The position numbers were made by a program, and so were the translations under genes. Below the pieces are notes generated by a model, which saw only the letters and a list, made by a program, of their open reading frames with translations, did no database searches and was not told the origin of the DNA. A stretch of 64,000 nt of DNA from Planctomycetota bacterium (lineage in GTDB: Bacteria; Planctomycetota; UBA1135; GCA-002686595): the NCBI GenBank assembly GCA_029259635.1, contig JAJDEU010000001.1:124001-188000 (forward strand). Direction: 5' to 3'. Shown here piece after piece: positions 46,020 through 55,853 of the stretch. Numbering within the stretch: position 1 is the first letter of the stretch; each line of letters opens with the position of its first letter.

Positions 46020-48749
46020 ATGAACCCCGCTAGAACTCCCTCCGAAGAGGTCCACTTCGCCCACAAGGACCGACCGCTGCGCCGCGACGTGGGCAGGCTC
46101 GGCGCGCTTTTGGGCGAGCTTCTGCGCGAGCTCGCGCCGGCCGGCGTGTTCGAGACCGTCGAGGCGGCGCGTCTCGCGGCGAGGCGTCGGCGGCGTCTCG
46201 ACGCGGAGGCCGGCGCCGACCTCGAGGAGCTGCTCGACAACTTGGCGCCTGCGCGCGCACTCGACGTCGTGCGCGCGTTCAGCGCTTATTTCGGCGTCGT
46301 CAACACCGCCGAGCAAGTCCACCGCCTGCGGCGTGGGATCGACTACCTGCGCTCCGACGAACCGCAACCGGGCAGTCTGCGCGCGGCCGCGTGCGAGCTA
46401 GCGCGCCGCGGCACGACGCCTGCCGAAGTCGCTTCCACACTCCGCTCGCTCCTGGTCGAGCCGGTCTTCACGGCGCACCCGACGGAGTCGGTGCGGCGCA
46501 CGCTGCTCCGGAAAGATCAACGGCTCGCGCGCGCACTCGTCGAGCGGTTCCAGGGTGAGGCGCTCGATCCCGTCGCGCTCGCGAAGATCGATGAACGTAT
46601 CGCGCTCGAGATCGCCGCAGCGTGGCAAACCGAGGAGCAGCTTCCCGAACGTCCCGCGGTCTCCGACGAGGTCGAGCATGTGCTCTTCTTCCTCTCCGAT
46701 GTCCTGTATCGCATCGTCCCCGCGCTGCACGAGGAGCTCGAGCGCGCGCTGGAGCTCGCGTTCGGCCAGCCGATTCCCGTCGAGCGCCCCGTCGTGCGCT
46801 TTGCCTCGTGGGTTGGAGGCGATATGGACGGCAATCCGAACGTCGGCGCGGACACGATTCGCGAAACGTTGTCGCGCCATCTCGAGCTTGCGCTGCGCCG
46901 CTACCGCGAGGAACTGCGCGGTCTGCACGAGCACTTGTCGCAATCGACCAGCCGAGTCGGCGTTGGTGGAGAACTGCTCGAGCGCGTTCGCGAGCTTGCC
47001 GCGCTTCTCCCGCAGGACTTCGCTGCGGTTCCCGCGCAGTACGCGGACATGCCTTACCGCCAACTCCTGTGGTTGATGGACGCGCGCCTCGCTCGCAAAG
47101 GTCGTGGAGCCGAGCACGGCTACGGTCCGCCCGAGGAGTTCCGCGCCGATCTAGAGTTGATCGCGCGCAGCCTCGCCAATCACGAAGGCTCGCGCGCCGG
47201 ACTGGCTCTGGTGCATCGCGCGCTCCGGCGCGTCGACGTGTTCGGTTTTCATCTCGCGACGCTCGATACACGCCAAGACGCGGAAGTGCACCGACGCGTT
47301 GCGGGCGTGCTGATCGGTGATTCGGACTTCATCGAGCGGTCGTCCAGCGAGCGCGCGACCCGCATCGCTGCCGCGCTCGCCGACAGTCCGTCAACCGCGG
47401 GAGATCCCGAGGACGAGGAGACCCGACGGGCGTTGGAAGTCTTCCGAGCCCTGGCGGAAGCGCGCGTGACCTACGGCGATCGGGCACTCGGTCCTTTCGT
47501 CATCTCGATGGCGAAAGGACCGGACGACGCGCTTGCGGTTTTGTTACTCGCTCGCGCCGGAGGTTGCGTCGGACCGGATGGCGGAGTGCCGCTCGACGTC
47601 GCACCGCTCTTCGAGACCGTCGATGACCTGGAAGTCGGACCGGAAGTCTTGCGAGCGCTCGCAGGCGACCCGACCTACGCGGCGCATCTCGCGGCGCGCG
47701 GCGGTCGCCAGATCGTGATGCTCGGTTACTCCGACAGCAATAAGGACGGGGGCATCGCCGCGTCGCGCGTTGCACTCGACCGCGCCCAAGAGCGGCTCGT
47801 CGCCGTGGCGGGGGCACTCGGAATTCAACTCACGTTCTTTCACGGCCGCGGCGGTTCGACCAGCCGCGGTGGTTCGAAACCGCGGGACGGCATTCTCGCC
47901 GCGCCGCCCGGCGCGTTGGGCGGACATGTGCGCGCCACGGAACAGGGCGAGATCATCGGCGCGAAGTTCGGGCTTCGCGGCATCGCCGAGCGCACGCTCG
48001 AAGTCAGCCTCGGTGCGCTACTCGAGCGCACGGCTGGCGGCGATCCGGCGCGGGCGGCGACCGAGGAACAGCGCGCGATCGCGAACACCTTGAGCGCGGC
48101 CAGTCGCGTGCGCTACCGCGCGCTCGTGCACGACGAGCCCGACTTTCCCGCGCTGTTCCAAGATATGACGCCGATCGATGTCATCGAGCGGCTCGACATC
48201 GGCTCGCGGCCGTCGCGTCGGCGCGAGATGCGCGGCGTCGGGGATCTCCGCGCGATCCCGTGGGTGTTTGCCTGGACGCAGAGTCGGGCGGTGCTACCCG
48301 GCTGGTTCGGTGTCGGCACGGGCTTGGCAGCCGCGATCGAAGCCCATGGACTCGGCGCGGTTCGGGATGCCGTGCGCGAGTGGGCCTTTCTCGACACGTT
48401 CCTGTCCGACGTCGAGATGGTGCTCGCCAAGAGCGACCTCGACATCGCTGCGCGTTACGCGCAGCTCGCCGGCGACGTCGGAGCGCGACTCTTTCCGACG
48501 ATCTGTGAGGAGCACGCCCGCTCCATCGAAACGTTGCTTGAGCTTCGTGAAGCGCACGCACTGCTCGAGCGGGACCCGACCCTTCAGCGCTCGATCAGGT
48601 TGCGCAACCCCTACGTCGATCCGATGAGTTTCGTGCAGGTCGACTTCCTGCGCCGTTGGCGCGAAGGGGGCCGCGAGGACCGCGAACTTGAGCGCGTGCT
48701 GGTCCAGACGGTGCGCGGGATCGCGAGGGGCCTGAGGAATACGGGCTGA
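46020..48749 (+). CDS. ppc: Phosphoenolpyruvate carboxylase
   Basis: Carboxylates PEP to oxaloacetate to refill the TCA cycle. The 909-aa product has every landmark: VFTAHPTES (catalytic His153), GGDMDGNPNV, GYSDSNKDGG, FHGRGGSTSRGG (mobile loop; more often GGSVGRGG) and the conserved C-terminal RNTG. It is strikingly GC-rich and Arg/Ala-rich, more so than the flanking genes. It occupies the whole interval between palindromes 2 and 3; its stop codon TGA runs straight into copy 3. PEPC is usually a core gene, so its place between repeats is notable. Confidence 0.97.
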   Translation: MNPARTPSEEVHFAHKDRPLRRDVGRLGALLGELLRELAPAGVFETVEAARLAARRRRRLDAEAGADLEELLDNLAPARALDVVRAFSAYFGVVNTAEQVHRLRRGIDYLRSDEPQPGSLRAAACELARRGTTPAEVASTLRSLLVEPVFTAHPTESVRRTLLRKDQRLARALVERFQGEALDPVALAKIDERIALEIAAAWQTEEQLPERPAVSDEVEHVLFFLSDVLYRIVPALHEELERALELAFGQPIPVERPVVRFASWVGGDMDGNPNVGADTIRETLSRHLELALRRYREELRGLHEHLSQSTSRVGVGGELLERVRELAALLPQDFAAVPAQYADMPYRQLLWLMDARLARKGRGAEHGYGPPEEFRADLELIARSLANHEGSRAGLALVHRALRRVDVFGFHLATLDTRQDAEVHRRVAGVLIGDSDFIERSSSERATRIAAALADSPSTAGDPEDEETRRALEVFRALAEARVTYGDRALGPFVISMAKGPDDALAVLLLARAGGCVGPDGGVPLDVAPLFETVDDLEVGPEVLRALAGDPTYAAHLAARGGRQIVMLGYSDSNKDGGIAASRVALDRAQERLVAVAGALGIQLTFFHGRGGSTSRGGSKPRDGILAAPPGALGGHVRATEQGEIIGAKFGLRGIAERTLEVSLGALLERTAGGDPARAATEEQRAIANTLSAASRVRYRALVHDEPDFPALFQDMTPIDVIERLDIGSRPSRRREMRGVGDLRAIPWVFAWTQSRAVLPGWFGVGTGLAAAIEAHGLGAVRDAVREWAFLDTFLSDVEMVLAKSDLDIAARYAQLAGDVGARLFPTICEEHARSIETLLELREAHALLERDPTLQRSIRLRNPYVDPMSFVQVDFLRRWREGGREDRELERVLVQTVRGIARGLRNTG

Positions 48750-48886
48750 TACGGAGTCAGGCTCCAGTCAGCACCTCAGGTTGTGATCGGTACCGCACGA
48801 AACCTCACTGATTGTTCAAAGCTCGGCTGCGGTTTGTACGGCACCGATCACAACCTGAGGTGCCGACTGGAGCCTGACTCCGTATC
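48748..48886. repeat. 139-bp long palindrome, copy 3
   Basis: Starts inside the ppc stop codon: the GA of TGA (48747-48749) is the first GA of GATACGG. One arm has CAGTCAGCACC where the other arm and the other copies have the G version, giving a single mismatch. It ends about 50 bp before pduS. Confidence 0.95.
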
Positions 48887-48936
48887 AAGCGCTATACTCC
48901 CGGCCTTCCCCGCCGCCTCCCGGTCGGGTCGTGCTG

Positions 48937-50238
48937 ATGCTGGATCGCATACGTTCAAACGGAGTCGTGGGGGCCGGTGGAGCCGGCTTTCCGACCTACA
49001 AAAAGCTTGAGGCTGCCGCCGACACGGTGATCGTGAACGCGGCCGAGTGCGAGCCCCTCCTCCACAAGGACAAGGAGATCTTGCGCCATCACCTCGACGC
49101 GGTGCTGGACGGGCTGTTGCAGGTCGTACGTAAGGCCGGAGCCGGGCGAGCGATCGTCGCGATCAAAGAGAAGTACCAGGAGCTGATCGCGGAAATAAGT
49201 CGGCGCGGCGCCGTGGACGGGATCGAACTCTTCCCGCTCGGCGACTACTATCCGGCGGGGGACGAGTTCATCACCGTCTACGAAACCACGGGTCGAGTCA
49301 TCCCGCCCGGCGGACTGCCGCTCGATGTGGGGTGCCTTGTGGTGAACGTCGAGACCCTTCTCAACGTCGCGCTCGATCGGCCAGTGACGCACAAGTTCTT
49401 AACCGTCGGAGGAGACGTGCCCCAGCCCGTCACGGTGCGGGTTCCCATCGGCGCCGCTTACGGCGACGTGCTGCGCACGGTCGGGGTCGACACCGACGCG
49501 GTCGGTCACGTGCTCATTGGCGGCGTGATGATGGGGCAGATCATGCGCAGTTTGGAGGAGCCCGTGACGCGCACCACCGGCGCGCTCTTGTGCTTTCCGA
49601 AAGGGCACAGCCTGCCTCGGCGCTACCTCACTGAGTCGCGCGAGCGCGACCTGATCGGCAAGTCGGCGTGCGATCAGTGCAGCTTCTGCACGGAGCTCTG
49701 CCCGCGCTATCTCTTGGGACACCCGATCGAGCCACACATGGCCATGCGCGGTCTTCAGTTCAACATGGTGGGCGATGCGCTGGTTCTCGGGAGCCAGTTC
49801 TGCAGCGGGTGCAACCTGTGCTCGCTGTACGCCTGCCCGGAGGACCTCTTTCCCAAGGACGCCTGTCTGGACAACAAGCACATGATGCGCGCGAAGAGTC
49901 TGGAGCATCCGGATCTCGGGCGGACCGACGTCCGTCCACACAGCATGCAGGAGTACCGGCATATTCCCGTCGCGAGCCTGATCAAGAAGCTCGGTCTCTC
50001 CGGCTTTCGCAACGTCGGCGAGCTGACCGAGTTTTCCTGGCAGCTCGAGGAGGTGCGGATCCCGCTCCAGCAACACGCTGGACTGCCCGCTGTTCCGGTT
50101 GTCGCAGTGGGGCAACGCGTGCGCGAATCGGAGGAGATCGGTGCGGCTCCGAACGGGCTGGGCGTTCCCGTCCACGCATCGATCGATGGCATCGTGACCA
50201 GCGTCGGAGACGACGTGGTGATTAGGAGAAACCGATGA
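48937..50238 (+). CDS. pduS: PduS-like Fe-S flavoprotein (RnfC-related)
   Basis: 433 aa from ATG 48937, matching the usual start (LDRIRSNGVVGAGGAGFPT); a GTG at 48931 is also in frame. PduS is the corrin reductase of propanediol microcompartments and the general redox subunit of metabolosomes. GAGGAGFPT marks the NADH/FMN-binding region, and two [4Fe-4S] motifs are intact: CDQCSFCTELC (245-255) and CSGCNLCSLYAC (289-300). An SLBB-like domain lies between them. It overlaps pduT by ATGA. No other microcompartment enzyme is present. Confidence 0.92.
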   Translation: MLDRIRSNGVVGAGGAGFPTYKKLEAAADTVIVNAAECEPLLHKDKEILRHHLDAVLDGLLQVVRKAGAGRAIVAIKEKYQELIAEISRRGAVDGIELFPLGDYYPAGDEFITVYETTGRVIPPGGLPLDVGCLVVNVETLLNVALDRPVTHKFLTVGGDVPQPVTVRVPIGAAYGDVLRTVGVDTDAVGHVLIGGVMMGQIMRSLEEPVTRTTGALLCFPKGHSLPRRYLTESRERDLIGKSACDQCSFCTELCPRYLLGHPIEPHMAMRGLQFNMVGDALVLGSQFCSGCNLCSLYACPEDLFPKDACLDNKHMMRAKSLEHPDLGRTDVRPHSMQEYRHIPVASLIKKLGLSGFRNVGELTEFSWQLEEVRIPLQQHAGLPAVPVVAVGQRVRESEEIGAAPNGLGVPVHASIDGIVTSVGDDVVIRRNR

Positions 50239-50798
50239 AGCTGGAGATGGAAGCGCTTGGAATGCTCGAGCTGTCCTCGATCGCGGTGGCCTACCAGGTT
50301 GAGGACGCGATGCTCAAGGCGTCGGATGTCGAACTCCTGGTGGCGCGCACGATCTGTTCGGGGAAGTACATCGTGATGGTTGGCGGTCAGGTGCACGCGG
50401 TGGAGGCAAGTCTAGCGGCGGGTCGAGAGGTCTCGATGGAGGCGCTGATCGACGACCTCCTCATCCCGAACGTCGATCCGCGCGTGTTTCCCGCCATCTC
50501 CGGCGGTGTCGCCCTGCGCAACGAGGACAAGCAGGCGCTCGGCATCCTGGAGGCCTTCTCCGTCACGTCGATCATCGAGGGCGCCGACTCCGCCGTGAAG
50601 GCCGCCGACGTGACGCTCTTCCGCATTCACGTCGCCATGGCCATCGGCGGCAAAGGATTCCTGATGCTGACCGGTCGCATCGCCGACGTCGAAGCGGCGG
50701 TGGAGGCGGGCGCGCGCGAGATCGGCCGGCGCGGTTTACTGGTTGCCAGGGTCGTCATTCCAAACCCCGACGAGCGCCTCTACCGCGAAGTGCTCTGA
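50235..50798 (+). CDS. pduT: Tandem-BMC shell protein, PduT-like
   Basis: 187 aa with two BMC domains (residues ~7-90 and ~102-185), the trimeric BMC-T architecture. TICSGKYIVMVGG places a cysteine (Cys41) where PduT binds a [4Fe-4S] cluster at the trimer pore, so it should conduct electrons across a shell. The translational overlap with pduS supports a PduS-PduT electron-transfer unit. Shell hexamers, pentamers and signature enzymes are missing from the window, so the pair either serves a shell encoded elsewhere or has another use. Confidence 0.92.
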   Translation: MKLEMEALGMLELSSIAVAYQVEDAMLKASDVELLVARTICSGKYIVMVGGQVHAVEASLAAGREVSMEALIDDLLIPNVDPRVFPAISGGVALRNEDKQALGILEAFSVTSIIEGADSAVKAADVTLFRIHVAMAIGGKGFLMLTGRIADVEAAVEAGAREIGRRGLLVARVVIPNPDERLYREVL

Positions 50799-50988
50799 CG
50801 CGGGCGAGAGCGCGCGCATTTCTCGAAGTCTTAGCTGCCGGGTTTCTCCACCAGGGCGAGCAGGCTTTCAGCGGGGAGTTTCGTTGACTGGATAAAACGT
50901 GAACTCGGAGCCTCTGGTCGTTCCCAAAATTAAGTTCACCTAGGTTGGAGCCGAGTCCACTTCGAAGCTCGAAGAGCCATGCACTCCG

Positions 50989-52083
50989 CTACTTGACCAG
51001 CAATTCCGCCAGACAGATGTCAGCCACCTGATTTGCGAGCTGTGTGACATCCGCGCTGTTTTGGTTACCGAGCACGATCACGCTGAAGTGCTGGTCCGGG
51101 AACCTCTTCATCTGCGACAGATATCCAACAAATGCTCCGCCATGCGAGACGGTTTTCAGTCCGCCGTAGTCCACAATGCCCAGGCCTCTAGCGTACGGAA
51201 GGACCACGCCGTCTGTCAGCACACCTTGGCTGTGCATTCGATCGAGGAACTCCTGCCCGTACCCGAGTTTGTTCTCGTAGAAGTTGGCGTCCCACTTGGC
51301 GAGATCGTTGATCGTGGTAAACACGCCGCCGTCGCCGACGTGATTGAGTTGCGTGATGTCGACCTTCCAGTCGCCGCGGTCGGGCTCGGTCTGCCGCGAG
51401 TAGCCGTGCGAGCGACCGACGATGATTTCATCGTGTCGATCTTGGAACCGGGTGTGGTCCATGCCCAACGGTTTGAAGATCCGCTCTCTGGCGAACTCGC
51501 GCAGGGTTTTCCCGCTGGTGCGCTTCACGAGCTCCGCCATCAAGATGTAGTTGGAATTGCTGTAGGAAAAGCGACTGCCCGGGGTGAACTCGAGCTCCGC
51601 CGTCGAGATCACTTTCAACGATTGCTCAGGAGTAAACCAAGCCTTGCGCCCGCCACCACTCCGGAATTGGATGCCGATGTAGTCGGGGATTCCGCTGGTG
51701 TGGTGCAGGAGGTGGCGCACGAGTACCGGCGGGTCTTGCTCGGTAAACTCCGGAAAGTACTTGGTGAGCGGCGCGTCCAAATCGAGCTGTTCGTCGAGCT
51801 CCAGTAAGGTGATCGCGGTCGCCGTGAACTGCTTGGAGTTGGAGCCGATGCGATAGAGAATTTCTGGCCCATTGGGCATGCCGATCTCTAAATTCGCCAT
51901 GCCGAAGCCCTTGGCGTAGACGAGCTCGCCGCCGCTGATGATGCCGACCGCCATGCCTGGCTTGCCGAACTCATTCCATGTTTCGAAGAGTGCGTCGACC
52001 TTGCCGAGCGCCTCGGCTGAAGTGTCCTGGGCGGAGACGGGAAGGGTGAGCAGGATGGCGGCGGCGAAGGCGTGATGGAGCAT
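50989..52083 (-). CDS. Exported serine hydrolase (beta-lactamase/PBP-like)
   Basis: 364-aa class C/PBP4*-fold hydrolase with a signal peptide (MLHHAFAAAILLTLPVSA). Catalytic motifs are complete: SNSK as SxxK near residue 80, YSN as YxN, and HGG in TVSHGGAFVG. This large family includes beta-lactamases, D-aminopeptidases and esterases; resistance should not be assumed. It opposes pduS-pduT, 190 bp away. Confidence 0.88.
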   Translation of the reverse strand: MLHHAFAAAILLTLPVSAQDTSAEALGKVDALFETWNEFGKPGMAVGIISGGELVYAKGFGMANLEIGMPNGPEILYRIGSNSKQFTATAITLLELDEQLDLDAPLTKYFPEFTEQDPPVLVRHLLHHTSGIPDYIGIQFRSGGGRKAWFTPEQSLKVISTAELEFTPGSRFSYSNSNYILMAELVKRTSGKTLREFARERIFKPLGMDHTRFQDRHDEIIVGRSHGYSRQTEPDRGDWKVDITQLNHVGDGGVFTTINDLAKWDANFYENKLGYGQEFLDRMHSQGVLTDGVVLPYARGLGIVDYGGLKTVSHGGAFVGYLSQMKRFPDQHFSVIVLGNQNSADVTQLANQVADICLAELLVK

Positions 52084-52239
52084 GTTGGTGTGGGGGAATC
52101 GCGGACCTAAGAGCGCGGGCGGTGGCGGCCGCTACCTGAATAATGGAAGAAGGAGCGCGGCTTGAGGCTCGCGCTCCTTCGTTCGGTTGGCTGTTCTCAA
52201 CAGTTGCGGAGTGACCGCGACTTTGTTTTTCGCGCGAGG

Positions 52240-54914
52240 TCATGCTTTACTTTTATGATTCAAACGTCTGATACCCTTCTTCAAATCCCAAGTCGAGTCG
52301 TCCCACCAGTCGGTAGAAACCGTGTTGGCAATGTCTCCGAATTCGTCCTCGGAATCGGAGTCCTCGCGATAGATTTTGAGATGGAGAGCGGCCGCAAGCG
52401 CCCGGTCATAGTCTGCGAAGAGCTGACGAATCGGACCGGGTGTGGAGAGGGGATAGACCTCGAAACAGGCCAAGGTGTCACTCTCTGTAATGGCGATTAC
52501 TTGTCGCGCGAGGAAATGGCCTGACTGGTTGCGGGCGAAGATGACTTGCTTGTTGATGTCGAGGACGATGGCAGCGGCCGAGTAGGTAAACGAGCCACCC
52601 ACTCCGAGGCAGCTACCGACGAGGGTCCCCAGGCGAAGTGCTTCCAGAGGATTTCGCTCGATGCTGAGAGTCATGATCTCTTCGTCGTGCTCGCGCTCCA
52701 GCTCGATACCGGTGGTCCACAACTCGGCGTCAATCTTTGGGTGACGATCGAGCCATTGCACGTTGGCCGGATGAGAGCGAAGCACGTCGTGGCCTTCGTT
52801 GACCGTAGCTACGAGAAGACGGCGAAGGCTTCGGCGTTGTTCGTCGACGCTCGCGTGCATCATCAACGCGTGTCGAACGGCGTCGGAGTCCATGTGATTA
52901 CGGTCGATTCCAACTCGCTCTCGCAAAAGGTCGAGCGCGGATTCACGAATCTCATCGCAGAGTATCGCGTTCCAGCTCTCGCGGATCTTCTGAGTGTGCC
53001 GCTCCAGTTGATTGGGCTTGAGCGAATCGCTGCCATCCAGATGCTTGCGAAGCCGCAAGGGGACTGGATTCGTGATGTTCTGGTGAACCCGCGGGTCAAG
53101 CAGTTCAAGCAGTTGGTGCGCGGCGAGTTCTACCGGGTCTATGGAGAGCGGGCTTTTCAGTACCCCTTCCAGTACGACTCTGCGATCGGGCACGGAGAGC
53201 GAGGCTAAAGTCTTCGCCGCACGAATCAGTGGACCGGGGCAAGCCGTGAAACTGGCGATGAAAAGTTTGGGGAGTTGGTCGGAGATGCGTACGAATCCCC
53301 AGCCGATCAGGCGCGCGTTGTTTTCTCGCTTGCAGTTCTTGTCCAGAACGCGAAAGGAGGCTTCGGGCGCGTTGAGAACGAGCTGTCTCTCGTGGGGCTC
53401 TAGCAAACTCAGTCGTTGCAAAGGAATGAAGCCGTAGTTGAAGGGCTCAAAAGGTGCGAGGCAAACTCGGTCGGCACATTGGAGAAGGAATCGTAAGCTT
53501 GCTTTCATTTCTCCCTTCTTGAGCGTGTCATCCCAGACTCCTTCACCGAAGAGGTCGACGGCTTTCTCCTGGTACTGGGGCGCGAGCTTCAAGAGGCCAC
53601 CAACGAATTCATCGAGCACTTCACGCATCTCAGCCCAACGCCAGGCCTCGTCTCCTCGCAGACGTCGTGCTCCGAAAAGAGCGCGAGCTGGCGTGCTAAT
53701 TCGATCGCCGCACTCTGTGACAGTCCATTCCACGGAAGGAATCGAAGCACTTCTTCCAGTTCTGGCAATTCCGCACATGCGTCCCAGAGCCAAAGCGCGA
53801 AGCCTGTGCGCTTCCATGAGTCCTCGTGCTCGCTCATCCGCACGTCGGACATAAAGGCGTGGATAGGTTCCGCGCATATAGCCGATGGCGGGGGCCCTTT
53901 AAATTCCTTCTCGGGGAAGAAATCGTTCGCGAGTTGAAAGGCTTCGGCTACATCGCTCATCTCTACGCCAGCCGAGAGCATCCGCAAAAAGTAGTCGTGA
54001 CGATGCTTGAAGTTGGAGTCCGCGCAGAGCGAATCGATTTCGAGAAGAGCGCCCGGCGAGGGAGGCGCTCCGAGAAGTTGGTCGTGATCGAGGAGCAAGT
54101 CGGCGAAGCTAAGTCTTCGGTCAGGCGGCAGCTCGCTGATCGCGGAGAGCCAGGATGCGAACTCCGTGGAGTAAGAGAGCCTTCCTAGTAGCCGTCTCAG
54201 TTCGGAGTCGTCGTCCAAGGCGAGCTGCCAGTACATCCCGAGGACTTCCGAACTCGTGCGCACCGAAGGGTCCGAGAGCAGGTAAGAAAAGTAGCGACGA
54301 AAACCGGCTGGCGTCTTCCGGAAGTCCTCTCGGCTCTCAATGTGTAGCCCGACATCGGCGAGGCTCGCAATCACTCGGTCGGATCCCTCGTAAGAGCAGA
54401 GGAAGGGTCGCAGGTCGATCGGCTCCGCTCGGCGAGTTTTCGGTGGCCGATTCTTTGTGCCTGTATAGGCACGGGGGTTCGCCGCCGTTGCTCGGTGGGT
54501 TGGGGGAGGTGTGTCGAACAGCAGCGGCGGTAGGCTCGGCTTATCGCCATCTGGATCGATGATGGACTCCTGGAGGACTCGTTGGACTGCCGCTTGCACG
54601 TCCGCGTTAAGCTCTCGAACAGAGGCGAGGCTCTCCCATGCGAGGCGTAACTCCAGATAATTAGCGGAACCGATCCATGTCGCTCCAGTTGACTCTGGCG
54701 CGAGCGAAATGAGCAGCTCGTCGTAGATCGGAGGGGCGTCTTCCGCGATCGCATCTTCGACATACTGCTTCGGTGGATCGGGTCGAACGAAGTCATGACG
54801 ACGCCGGAACCCGAGTACATAGACACCGTCAAGCCGTCGAACGATGGCGATGGCTCGGAACTTCGAATCTAGCGAGGTTTCGTCGCTCACTGAATCTTCA
54901 GCATCCGTGTTCAC
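52240..54914 (-). pseudogene. Large gene of unknown family split by one frameshift
   Basis: Two overlapping frames (54914-53589 and 53877-52240) join into one ~890-aa protein. The first reads LALFSEHDVCEE and then turns implausible; the second becomes plausible at AWRWAEMREVLDEFVGG. A -1 shift near 53640-53665 reconciles them, and I see no convincing slippery heptamer there. The N-terminal part is helical; near the C-terminus IERNPLEALRLGTLVGSCLG and VIFARNQSGHFLARQVIA look like a conserved domain, not recognised. It may be a real pseudogene or a sequencing error. Confidence 0.6.
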
Positions 54915-55123
54915 GGCCCAAGTCTACCTATTCGGCAGTGATCAGTAATCGGGACGGACTCCGGGCAGCAATCTCGAACGCGCCTTTTCGAATTTCGATT
55001 GTCGGGGACGTATTTCACTTCGGAACCAAATCACTGTTGGAATGAAATCGTGGTAGGAGGATGGTCGGCTTGTTTGAGCGCCGCGCAAGCGCGTCGGACT
55101 TTCTGGGCGCCCGCGCTCGAGTC

Positions 55124-55687
55124 TCAGCGCTCGCTGAGCTTCTCAAGCGTCTTTCGAATCCAGCGGAGCCTGGCCTGGGTGACGGCTCGACAACCATCCG
55201 CCGCCATCTGCTCCCAGAAGGAGCCGCTTTCTTGGAGTTGGCGCCGACCACCGTGGGTCTCTTGCAGCTCCTCCTCGAGCAGCTTCTCAGCGCTCAATAA
55301 GAATGCCTTCTGTTTTGCGGTGGTCAGCGTTCCGAGAAAGGGCATGCGCGTTCGAAGGGGATCGAAGGTGACGGAAGCCACCCACTCCGAAAGAGGCGGT
55401 CCTAGCCAACGCTTCAGCTCGTTGATCCCGGCGGGGGTGATCGAATAGGCACGCCGGACTCCACTACCACGCGGGCTGTCTTCGGCCGCGAGGAGTCCAC
55501 GAGCGTGGAGCTTCTTCATGAGCGGATAGATCGCGCCCGCGCTGCCGCTCCAATGCGAGGAACGCGAGAGCCGGTACAGCTCGCTAATCCCGTGAGCTGT
55601 GGATCCGGGGCTGTCCTGAACCATGCCGAGAACTCCTCCCTCGAGTTCGCTGAGAGGGGAGGCTGACGCTGGATTGGCTTTAGGCAT
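55124..55687 (-). CDS. PadR-family transcriptional regulator
   Basis: A 187-aa winged-helix repressor: ELEGGVLGMVQDSPGSTAHGISEL and AIYPLMKKLHARGLL form the DNA-binding domain, and a long C-terminal helical region (residues ~120-187) is the PadR dimerisation part. Such proteins usually control a divergent or adjacent gene, often an exporter, in response to phenolics or drugs. The inverted-repeat pair upstream suggests autoregulation and control of the divergent exported gene at 55854. No transporter is adjacent. Confidence 0.9.
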   Translation of the reverse strand: MPKANPASASPLSELEGGVLGMVQDSPGSTAHGISELYRLSRSSHWSGSAGAIYPLMKKLHARGLLAAEDSPRGSGVRRAYSITPAGINELKRWLGPPLSEWVASVTFDPLRTRMPFLGTLTTAKQKAFLLSAEKLLEEELQETHGGRRQLQESGSFWEQMAADGCRAVTQARLRWIRKTLEKLSER

Positions 55688-55718
55688 GAATTGAGTAAGA
55701 GGTCGATAAGCTCAAACC

Positions 55719-55749
55719 TACGGATCGTAAGTATAACCTACGATCCGTA
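55719..55749. promoter_or_regulatory. Paired-site operator in the PadR divergent promoter
   Basis: TACGGATCGTA (55719-55729) and its exact reverse complement TACGATCCGTA (55739-55749) lie 20 bp centre to centre, two helical turns. Each half is itself nearly palindromic. Between them a TATACT (minus strand) or TATAAC (plus strand) could be a -10 box, ideal for repressor occlusion. Confidence 0.7.
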
Positions 55750-55853
55750 AGAAGGGTTGGTGGGGATGAGAACGGTCGCGTGCAGGCCGATCGGCCCGGC
55801 GACCACTCCAGAAACGTCCGCATCCGGTCGGACAGTCCAACCGTCACTCAACC

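Noticed and set aside
50989-52083. Calling the serine hydrolase an antibiotic-resistance beta-lactamase
   Set aside because: The SxxK/YxN/HGG set is shared by many esterases and peptidases; nothing points to resistance.
53600-53700. Programmed -1 frameshifting in the 52240-54914 gene
   Set aside because: No X XXY YYZ heptamer in the correct frame and no clear downstream stimulatory structure near the joint.
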